This document shows, piece after piece, positions 1-5,492 of a stretch of DNA of 23,302 nt (position 1 is its first letter; each line of letters opens with the position of its first letter). The notes beneath the pieces are model-generated. The model was not told where the DNA came from. It did no database searches and saw only the letters and a program-made list of their open reading frames with translations. The stretch covers positions 1 through 23,302 of the forward strand of contig JAEEGN010000199.1 of the NCBI GenBank assembly GCA_016280345.1, given 5' to 3'. Source of the stretch: Selenomonadaceae bacterium. GTDB lineage: Bacteria > Bacillota > Negativicutes > Selenomonadales > Selenomonadaceae. The position numbers were made by a program, and so were the translations under genes.

Positions 1-1048
1 GCCAGGTGCTGGCGGTGTCCGCCGCCCCGCCGAGGTCAATCTCGTTGCTTGCGTCACCGTTGTCACCGTCCACGATGGTGATGGAGTCCGAGCCCAGCCC
101 GCCTCTGACCGTGGAGTTCTTGAACAGTTGCCGGATCGTGGCCCGGTCGTCGCCGTCCCCGAGGTCGATGATATTCCTGGGCTGCCCCTCTGAAGTCAGC
201 AACAGATCCCCACCGACAAACAGCGTATCGTTGCCGCCGCCCAGGGAAATCTTGCCGTTCTTCACCCAGCCCGCCAGCGAGACGTTGTCGGCGCCGTCCC
301 CGCTGGTGATGGTGCTGTCCTCGAAGGAAGCACCAGCATCATTTTTCCCAATCGTCAGCGTATTGGCCCCGCCGCCGAGAGAGATTCCGCTGTTGGACCC
401 TACCCTGCTGTTCAGGGAAACGCTGTCGCTGCCGCCGCCCAGGGAGATGATGGCTTCGGACATGGAATAGCCCGCCCCGCCAATGACAACGGTATTGGCG
501 CCGTCCCCGAGGTCGATGGTGCCTTTGTTCAGAGCGGTTTCCAGAGAAGCGATGTCGCTGCCCGTGCCGCCTGTTACTAAAACGTTAAATAAAGTGTGGT
601 CGGATTCACCCCCGCTTCCTTTCCCGGCAATCAGGCGGTTGTTACCGTCACCGAGGGCGATGGATACCTTGGCGTTCGGATCTGCTGGGGCGCCCGCCCC
701 GTGGGCGAGATGTATGGTGTCATTGCCCGCCCCGCCGCGAATGGTGACCTTTGCATATAAGGAAAAAAAGCTATTGACGCCCTCCGTATAAGCGCCGTTG
801 ACGGCAAGGGAATCGTCGCCCTCGCCGAGGTCGATTGTATAATTCCAAGACACGGCCTTATCAATAACGACGCTGTCGCTGCCGCCGCCGAGGGTCATGG
901 TTTTGGGTTCATCAGTAATGCTGTGCACATTCCCGCTGATACTGACGTTATGATAGCTGGTTCCCCCTACAAGCGTCGGGAAATTGATGTCTGTTCTGCT
1001 AATGTCACCATTATATTTCGCCCAGCCGTCCTCATAAGTCCAAGCCAT
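1..1048 (-). CDS. Gly/Asp-repeat (RTX-like) protein, 5' part only
   Basis: The frame is open from the start codon to the left edge, giving the first 349 residues; the rest lies outside the window. After about 50 residues without repeats, a short motif of the form LGxGxD-[ST]-[VIL] (variants such as LGGGSDSV, LGDGDDRA, GGAGNDTI) recurs 13 times, every 19 to 30 residues, first near residue 53 and last near residue 339. Gly-Gly-x-Gly-x-Asp repeats of this sort form calcium-binding beta-rolls or stacked beta-helices in secreted RTX and adhesin-like proteins. No N-terminal signal peptide is seen, which would suit type I export through a C-terminal signal, but that end is missing. I prefer the ATG at 1048, because the AAAGGAG site lies nine bases upstream; an ATG two codons earlier (1054) is only three bases from it. 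Function is not known; surface or secreted location is inferred. Confidence 0.75.
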   Translation of the reverse strand, partial: MAWTYEDGWAKYNGDISRTDINFPTLVGGTSYHNVSISGNVHSITDEPKTMTLGGGSDSVVIDKAVSWNYTIDLGEGDDSLAVNGAYTEGVNSFFSLYAKVTIRGGAGNDTIHLAHGAGAPADPNAKVSIALGDGNNRLIAGKGSGGESDHTLFNVLVTGGTGSDIASLETALNKGTIDLGDGANTVVIGGAGYSMSEAIISLGGGSDSVSLNSRVGSNSGISLGGGANTLTIGKNDAGASFEDSTITSGDGADNVSLAGWVKNGKISLGGGNDTLFVGGDLLLTSEGQPRNIIDLGDGDDRATIRQLFKNSTVRGGLGSDSITIVDGDNGDASNEIDLGGAADTASTW

Positions 1049-1054
1049 ATCCAT

Positions 1055-1165
1055 TCACTCCTTTCGCGGTTGCATTCGTTCCCGGCCGTCCCCGCCACCG
1101 GCGTCGTCTTCGCCCGGCGACGGAATTACCGGATACGCCCCTCCTGTGGACATTGCTCTGAACAT
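1055..1165 (-). other. 36-codon upstream open frame, in frame with the repeat protein
   Basis: An ATG at 1165 is preceded by a purine-rich AAGGAAGGAAGG site seven bases away. It opens a 36-codon frame that ends in TGA at 1057-1055, directly against the ATG at 1054 of the repeat protein and in the same frame. The peptide is rich in Gly, Asp and Glu in its middle. It could be a leader peptide coupled to the downstream gene, a stop that separates a former N-terminus, or chance: the last two sense codons, AAG GAG, are also the Shine-Dalgarno site of the downstream gene. No homology can be asserted. Confidence 0.25.
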
Positions 1166-1530
1166 GCGAAATCCTTCCTTCCTTAGTCTCCACGCCCCCG
1201 GCGGCTATGGCAAGAACCGTGGCGTTATGGATTGCGTTTGCATGAAGCAGGGGAGCCCGCCGAAGGCCGCGGCATGAAATCGTTACGGCGGTGGGCGCCC
1301 TTTTTCCCGCAACTGTCTGTTATCTGCGAATCCCGGCCCAAAATCAAGGGCTGACAAAACAGTGTCGGAAAACATCGTCAGGAATCCGTTTCCCTTGCCG
1401 CGTCCCGCCTCCGGAAAGGCGCGCCGCCGCAACCTCCACGCCACAGCCGGCGCCCCGCCCCGTCCGCGAACAAACAGACACATTTCACCATTGGTCATTA
1501 TACGCCATTGGGTAATCCATTATCAATAGA

Positions 1531-1569
1531 AACATGGTGAATGGTCATAAAACTACCATTCACCATGTT
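1531..1569. repeat. Perfect 15-bp inverted repeat, 9-nt spacer
   Basis: The arms AACATGGTGAATGGT (1531-1545) and ACCATTCACCATGTT (1555-1569) are exact reverse complements. They sit in a locally AT-rich patch that also holds the palindrome ACCATTGGT (1487-1495) and further CCATT hexamers at 1506 and 1519. The arrangement could be a regulator operator, the foot of an RNA hairpin or a remnant of a small mobile element; the sequence does not decide between them. Confidence 0.7.
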
Positions 1570-1628
1570 TTGCCGGTGTCTTTTATGAATTGGGGATGGG
1601 ATTATTCGAGGAAATTGTTCTCATACTG

Positions 1629-1745
1629 GAACCTGTTAGAAACATTCCGTTTCTTACAGGTTCTGCATGAGACGGCATTGGCACCGACAGGTGCCAATGC
1701 CGCGTGCGAAGCAGGCGCCATCGGATGGAATTTTTCCGTCCGATG
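1629..1745. other. Array of three consecutive hairpins
   Basis: Three stem-loops follow one another with gaps of 10 and 17 bases. The first, 1629-1643 with 1649-1663, has 15 pairs with one mismatch and a 5-nt loop. The second, 1674-1685 with 1690-1701, has 12 perfect pairs and a 4-nt loop. The third, 1719-1730 with 1734-1745, has 12 pairs including one G-U in the plus-strand RNA and a 3-nt loop. The left part of the third stem (1723-1730, GGATGGAA) can also pair with TTCCATCC at 1769-1776, giving a mutually exclusive fold. This suggests a structured RNA or a folded DNA element; no known RNA family was recognised. Confidence 0.5.
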
Positions 1746-1843
1746 TTAGTATCAACCCGAAAATTCCGTTCCATCCGGATTTTTCCCGAAGCCGGTCCGC
1801 GCTTACGGGGACAAGGAAATCCGGCGACAAAAAAGGGCGAAAC

Positions 1844-1881
1844 AAAAAATTCGAAGTAAGGAATTCTTACTTCGATTTTTT
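1844..1881. terminator. Bidirectional intrinsic terminator
   Basis: TCGAAGTAAG (1851-1860) and CTTACTTCGA (1866-1875) form a 10-bp stem with a 5-nt loop. Six T follow on the plus strand (1876-1881) and six A precede it (1844-1849), so the hairpin has a U-tract in both transcription directions. On the minus strand it would end transcripts leaving araD about 200 bases upstream; on the plus strand it closes the hairpin array. Confidence 0.65.
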
Positions 1882-1922
1882 GCGCGGCTCGTTTTCGATC
1901 GCCGCTATCCCATGTCGGGCAA

Positions 1923-2045
1923 GGGATGGAAGGGGATGGGGATGGGGGGGGAAGTGAACGAAATTGGAAGGGAAAAGGGGAGGGAAAGAGGGGCGCAAGG
2001 CATGGGGGAGGAAGCACGGGGGAAATCGTGAGGGAGGGGGGAGGA
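1923..2045 (-). promoter_or_regulatory. C-rich, G-poor 3' tract after araD (possible Rho site; G4 on plus strand)
   Basis: Immediately downstream of araD, the minus-strand RNA would be about 120 bases of C and U with very little G, the composition bias of rut sites loaded by Rho. The plus strand has runs of three or more G that fit the quadruplex pattern: GGG, GGGG, GGGG and a run of eight at 1923-1951 with loops of 6, 2 and 2 bases, and a second set at 1970-1993. Either role is inferred from composition only. Confidence 0.35.
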
Positions 2046-2077
2046 GCAGAGCCGTCACTTTAGATTTGCGTAAACCT

Positions 2078-2773
2078 TTATTTCTGGCCGTAGTAGGCGT
2101 TCTTGCCGTGCTTGCGGAGGTAATGGCGGTCGAGAAGAGACTGGCTGATGGGGGGGCGGGGGCCGCCGGCGAGGACCTCCGTATAGTACGCCATGCGGGC
2201 GGTTTCTTCGAGGATGACGGCTTTTTTGGCGGCGGCGACGGGGCTCCGCTCCCAGAGGAAGGGGCCGTGGGAGGCGACGAGGACCGCCGGGACCGCCATC
2301 GCGTCCCGCCCCCGGAAGGTCTCGGCGATGACCCGGCCGGTGTTCGCCTCGTAGTCGCTTTCAATCTCCCCGGCGGTCAGCGGCCGGGTGCAGGGAATTT
2401 CGCCGTAGAAATCGTCGGCGTGGGTGGTGCCGAGGGCGGGGATCGGACGGCAGGCCTGGGCCCAGGCGGCGGCGTAGCGGGAGTGGGTGTGGACGACGCC
2501 GCCGATGGCGGAATCCATCCGGTAGATGGCCAGGTGCGTCGCCGTGTCGGAGGACGGAGCCAGCGCCCCCTCTACCTTCCGCCCGGTCGCCAGTTCCACC
2601 ACGGCCATATCCGGGGGCGTGAGGCGGTCATATTCGACGCCCGAGGGCTTGATGACGACGAAGCGCCGCTCCGGGTCGATGCCGGAGACGTTCCCCCAGG
2701 TGAAGGTCACGAGGCCGTAACGCGGCAGCATGAGATTCGCCGCCAGGACCTCTTCTTTCAATGATTCCAGCAT
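2078..2773 (-). CDS. araD: L-ribulose-5-phosphate 4-epimerase (AraD family)
   Basis: A 231-residue class II aldolase/epimerase-fold protein, the usual length for AraD/UlaF/SgbE. It would interconvert L-ribulose 5-phosphate and D-xylulose 5-phosphate, feeding pentoses (arabinose or ascorbate-type substrates) into the pentose phosphate pathway. Family motifs appear in order: GNVSG (27-31), KPSGVEY (42-48), SSDTATH (74-80), HTHSRY (95-100), TTHADDFYG (116-124) and ASHGP (167-171). The metal-site residues expected from the E. coli enzyme are present: Asp76, His95, His97 and His169; Asp120 and the C-terminal Tyr pair (AYYG) also match. The ATG is backed by AAGGAGG seven bases upstream. No arabinose isomerase or kinase is adjacent, so the substrate route cannot be told from context. 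The only upstream DNA before a strong terminator is about 35 bases, too short for an ordinary separate promoter. Confidence 0.9.
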   Translation of the reverse strand: MLESLKEEVLAANLMLPRYGLVTFTWGNVSGIDPERRFVVIKPSGVEYDRLTPPDMAVVELATGRKVEGALAPSSDTATHLAIYRMDSAIGGVVHTHSRYAAAWAQACRPIPALGTTHADDFYGEIPCTRPLTAGEIESDYEANTGRVIAETFRGRDAMAVPAVLVASHGPFLWERSPVAAAKKAVILEETARMAYYTEVLAGGPRPPISQSLLDRHYLRKHGKNAYYGQK

Positions 2774-2808
2774 GATGGTTCCTCCTTCGTCCGTTGGCTT
2801 TGGTCATG

Positions 2809-2880
2809 AAAAACGCCCGGCCCGCCCCGGAATGACCGGGGCCGCTGCCGGGCGTAGGCCGGAAAAACCGGCCGTTTTTT
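2809..2880 (-). terminator. Terminator between the EAL gene and araD, plus a second hairpin
   Basis: CGCCCGGC (2814-2821) pairs with GCCGGGCG (2847-2854), with an inner stem CCCCGG/CCGGGG (2825-2841). On the minus strand five T follow (2813-2809), giving a strong intrinsic terminator after the REC-GGDEF-EAL gene. Next to it GGCCGG-AAAAA-CCGGCC (2857-2873) forms another hairpin, with a T-run on the plus strand. The element lies inside what would be the araD leader, so it may attenuate read-through into araD. Confidence 0.75.
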
Positions 2881-4654
2881 ATTCGCCGGAGACCAGGCCG
2901 GCGCCTTGGGGCTGGGCGCTGAAGTCGGGGATTCGCGGATCGCCCTTGGCCATTTCGCCGATCAGGCGCTCGCGGTACTGGTCGAGGGGCATGGGGCGCG
3001 CGAAGTAAAATCCCTGGATGGCATCGCAGCCGATTTCCCGCAGGAAATCCACCTGGTCCTTCGTCTCCACGCCCTCGATGACGACGCCCATGTTGAGGTC
3101 GCGGGCCATGTTGACGATGTTCTTCATGATGACGGCCGCCCGGTGGGAGGTCTCGATGTCCTGTACGAAGCGCATGTCGATTTTCAGCACGTTCACCGGC
3201 GCGTTGCGGAGCATGCTCAGCGACGAGTAGCCGCTGCCGAAATCGTCCATGAGAATCTGGAAGCCCGCCTCCTGGAAGATATGGATGGCGTTCAGGATCT
3301 GCTGGGGATTGTCGGTATAGGCGCTCTCGGTGACCTCCATCTTGAACATCCAGGGCTCCAGGCTGTACTTTTTGAGCAGGCTCTGAATGAATGCCAGGAG
3401 GTCGGCGTCGTAGAAATTCAGCCGGGAGACGTTGACGGAAATCGGGATCACGCGGCCGTATTTCTTCTTTTCGCTGGACAGGAGCTTGCAGGCCTCCTCC
3501 CAGACGAAGCGGTCGAGGCGGACGATGAAGCCGTTGCGTTCGAAGAGCGGTACGAAGCGCGACGGCGGAATCATGTTGCTCAGGGGGTGGATCCAGCGCA
3601 CCAGAGCCTCGCCGCTGATATCGCGTCCGTCCTTCAGGCTGTAGATGGGCTGGATGAAGATGCAGAACTGTCCTTCCTCCAGCGCGTACTCCATCTCCCG
3701 GAGGATCATCTGCTCCTCCAGGATCAGCGCCCGCATATCCTCGTCGTAGTTGGCGTAGCGCTTGTTGTAGTTGCCCTTGACCGTGTTCATGGCCATGTGG
3801 GCCCGGTCGCACATCTGGTCCACCGTCAGGAACACGTTGGAGACGGGATAGACGCCGGCATAGAACAGGATGTTGTGGCGGATGGCCAGCGATTGCACCG
3901 CGCCGTCCAGGCCCTGGATCAAGGCCTCCATGTTCAGGGAGTCAAGGGGAAGGCAGAGGGCGAAATGGTCAGCCTCCATGCGGCCGGCCAGGCCGTTGCC
4001 CTCGGCGACGTGCTGGAAATAGGCGCCGGCCGTCTTGAGGATCAGATTGCCGGTTTCCATGCCGAAAAGGTCGTTGATGATCTTGAAGTAGCTGATGTCG
4101 AGATAGATGATGGCGTAACGCGTGCCGGCGTCCCGCTGCAAGAGAGCCGACGCCTTGCGGCAGAAGCTCTCGCGGTCGTAGATGCCGGTCAGGGCGTCCT
4201 GCTCGATGAGGCGCTGCATTTCCACGATCTGCTGGTTCTGGGCGGTCTGCTCCACCTTGCGCCACTCGTTCTCCATGCGAGCCATGACGTTGCGGACACG
4301 CATGCGGACCACGGTGGGGCTGTATGGCTTCGAGATGAAGTCCGCGGCCCCCATCTCCATCGCCTTGACCTCGTTCTCACCCTCGGACTGGGCCGTGGTG
4401 GCGATGACCGGAATCGAGGAGAAGCGGGCGTCCCGCTTCATGTGGGACAGGAACTCGAAGCCGTCCATGATGGGCATGACGAGATCCAGCAGGATCACGT
4501 CGATCTTGTTCTCCATCATAAAGTCCAGCGCCTCGCGGCCGTTGCCCGCCTCGAAGATGGTGTAGTCGTTCTTGAAGAACTGCGCTAGGATGACGCGATT
4601 GATCTCCACATCATCGACAATCAGCATAGCGGCCTTTCCCGTTGTGTTTTCCAT
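2879..4654 (-). CDS. Response regulator with REC, degenerate GGDEF and EAL domains (c-di-GMP phosphodiesterase)
   Basis: A 591-residue cytoplasmic signalling protein. The REC domain (about 8-123) has the acidic pair Asp14/Asp15, the phospho-acceptor Asp57 in LLDLVMP, Thr87 and Lys109. A GGDEF-type domain follows (about 150-300), but its signature is MEADHF (226-231) instead of GG[DE]EF, so cyclase activity is unlikely. The EAL domain (about 315-565) keeps EAL (349-351), Asn408 in SVNVSR, Glu440, DDFGSG (470-475), Lys491, EGVE (527-530) and QGFYFARP (547-554), the residues used for metal binding and hydrolysis of cyclic di-GMP. The likely role is phosphorylation-controlled c-di-GMP breakdown, with the GGDEF part perhaps as a sensor. 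The start at 4654 follows a GAGGGA site; longer in-frame starts would intrude into the toxin gene. No partner histidine kinase is adjacent. A weak promoter (TTGATA, 18 bp, TGAAAT) may lie at 4690-4719. Confidence 0.9.
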   Translation of the reverse strand: MENTTGKAAMLIVDDVEINRVILAQFFKNDYTIFEAGNGREALDFMMENKIDVILLDLVMPIMDGFEFLSHMKRDARFSSIPVIATTAQSEGENEVKAMEMGAADFISKPYSPTVVRMRVRNVMARMENEWRKVEQTAQNQQIVEMQRLIEQDALTGIYDRESFCRKASALLQRDAGTRYAIIYLDISYFKIINDLFGMETGNLILKTAGAYFQHVAEGNGLAGRMEADHFALCLPLDSLNMEALIQGLDGAVQSLAIRHNILFYAGVYPVSNVFLTVDQMCDRAHMAMNTVKGNYNKRYANYDEDMRALILEEQMILREMEYALEEGQFCIFIQPIYSLKDGRDISGEALVRWIHPLSNMIPPSRFVPLFERNGFIVRLDRFVWEEACKLLSSEKKKYGRVIPISVNVSRLNFYDADLLAFIQSLLKKYSLEPWMFKMEVTESAYTDNPQQILNAIHIFQEAGFQILMDDFGSGYSSLSMLRNAPVNVLKIDMRFVQDIETSHRAAVIMKNIVNMARDLNMGVVIEGVETKDQVDFLREIGCDAIQGFYFARPMPLDQYRERLIGEMAKGDPRIPDFSAQPQGAGLVSGE

Positions 4655-4715
4655 AGCGCTTCCCTCGCATCCTGTAGTACTGGCCTCGTATTTCAATGAA
4701 TTCCGCAGGCGAATA

Positions 4716-5078
4716 TCAATTTTGCAACAGCTTGAGGAGTTTCTTATCAAATGTCGCGATTTCCGCGCCCTTGACTTTATGATACCCATACAGGACACAA
4801 TCGACAAAATCCAGATTACGCTCCCCGTATGTATCAAGCGCCAGATTCAGCACATCACGTTCCTGGCAGTGGACAAGCTCCAGAAAACCCTTGATGGTTC
4901 CGGCAATCGTATCGCGCTCCAGAGAATATACGCTTCTTAAAACATAGACGATTTCCGCGACAACTTCAATCGTAATGGCTGTGGTCCCCGATGCCAGGTA
5001 TTGCTCGGCTTTGTCCGCCATTTCTACGTTGTCATTCAGCAGATACCGCAATACCAGGTTTGCATCAAGCAATACCAT
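4716..5078 (-). CDS. PIN-domain toxin (VapC-like)
   Basis: A 120-residue single PIN domain, the typical size for VapC-like toxins that cleave RNA. The acidic residues of the metal site are visible: Asp5 in LLDANLV, Glu42 in VAEIVYVL, Asp90/Asp93 in LDFVDC and Asp111 in ATFDKK. The start at 5078 is chosen because the PIN fold begins right there and because it overlaps the antitoxin gene by 14 bases, a common arrangement in toxin-antitoxin operons; the open frame extends further upstream but in non-protein-like sequence. The target RNA cannot be read from sequence. The two-gene unit lies in the same orientation as the biotin operon upstream and the EAL gene downstream, and looks like an accessory insertion between them. 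Confidence 0.85.
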   Translation of the reverse strand: MVLLDANLVLRYLLNDNVEMADKAEQYLASGTTAITIEVVAEIVYVLRSVYSLERDTIAGTIKGFLELVHCQERDVLNLALDTYGERNLDFVDCVLYGYHKVKGAEIATFDKKLLKLLQN

Positions 5079-5301
5079 GTTTTTGTGCCACCGCCCGTTG
5101 CCATGCGCCCTTCTCCCTGGCCGCAAGAGCTGGATCGGCATATTGCGCCAGGGCGCCGCGCAGGCTATTCTTGCGAACGGCCGTCGCCGACTCCACGAAG
5201 TCATCCATGATCGTTATGATGACCCGTTGATTCGGCTTGGCAATCATCTTTTCCAATGGACGGACGGCTGTACCGTCGAAATATCCCTGAACCGCCAGCA
5301 T
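5065..5301 (-). CDS. Antitoxin partner of the PIN toxin
   Basis: A 78-residue protein immediately upstream of, and overlapping, the PIN toxin gene. The N-terminal part (GYFDGTAVRPLEK, about 6-18) and the following short beta stretch (QRVIITIMDDF) resemble small antitoxins that pair with PIN toxins; the C-terminal half is helical and charged and would be the toxin-neutralising segment. It should bind the toxin and the operon's own promoter. The identification rests mainly on position and size; the family is not one I can name with certainty. An AGGAAGAG site precedes the ATG at 5301. Confidence 0.7.
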   Translation of the reverse strand: MLAVQGYFDGTAVRPLEKMIAKPNQRVIITIMDDFVESATAVRKNSLRGALAQYADPALAAREKGAWQRAVAQKHGIA

Positions 5302-5426
5302 ATATAATCACTCTTCCTGACCGCGTCCTGTGAAATCGCCGCCCCAGGCGTGCGCCCGGAGCGGCGTGTCCGCTTCGCAACCAGGCGGTTCTCTTCCTTG
5401 GGCGTGGATAGAAACCCACACTCTAC

Positions 5427-5435
5427 ATTTTAGCA
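5427..5435 (-). promoter_or_regulatory. Possible extended -10 promoter of the toxin-antitoxin operon
   Basis: On the minus strand TGC-TAAAAT forms an extended -10 element. The -35 position at 17-bp spacing reads GTGCAA, matching the consensus at only three of six positions. The leader to the antitoxin ATG would be about 120 bases. No clear operator palindrome was found. Confidence 0.35.
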
Positions 5436-5492
5436 TAGTCAAGGGAGATTTGCACCTGTTTTTGAAAAAATATGGAATTGGCTATAGGCGCG

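Larger units (their letters stand above)
1166..2077. other. Gene-less region with clustered secondary structure
   Basis: About 0.9 kb with no open frame that has both a plausible ribosome site and protein-like composition. From 1166 to about 1480 I see nothing distinctive beyond GC-rich sequence. From about 1480 to 1680 the sequence becomes markedly more AT-rich and carries repeated ACCATT/AATGGT hexamers. From 1531 to 1881 there is a close succession of hairpins ending in a terminator. From 1923 to 2045 the plus strand is strongly G-rich. The separate elements are listed individually. Confidence 0.6.

Noticed and set aside
6..791. Plus-strand open frames of 154 and 102 codons
   Set aside because: They are antisense to the repeat protein, rich in Ser/Pro from reversed Gly/Asp codons, and have no ribosome sites; the minus frame shows a clear repeated motif.
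1283..1498. 71-codon minus-strand frame in the gene-less region
   Set aside because: No Shine-Dalgarno site and an Arg/Gly/Ala-biased composition typical of chance frames in GC-rich DNA.
1629..1745. Integron attC-like or CRISPR array reading of the hairpins
   Set aside because: The stems differ from one another in sequence and spacing, there are no repeat-spacer units, and the GTTRRRY core boxes of attC sites are not in place.
1534..1749. 71-codon plus-strand frame across the hairpin array
   Set aside because: No ribosome site; its sequence is built from inverted repeats, so it is unlikely to be selected as protein.
1923..2045. G-rich tract as sequence artefact or low-quality end
   Set aside because: It is internal, lies directly after a well-formed gene, and is irregular rather than a homopolymer; kept as a composition finding.
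2906..4588. 560-codon plus-strand frame opposite the REC-GGDEF-EAL gene
   Set aside because: A mirror of the real gene's codon pattern; composition is Val/His/Asp/Leu-rich without domains.
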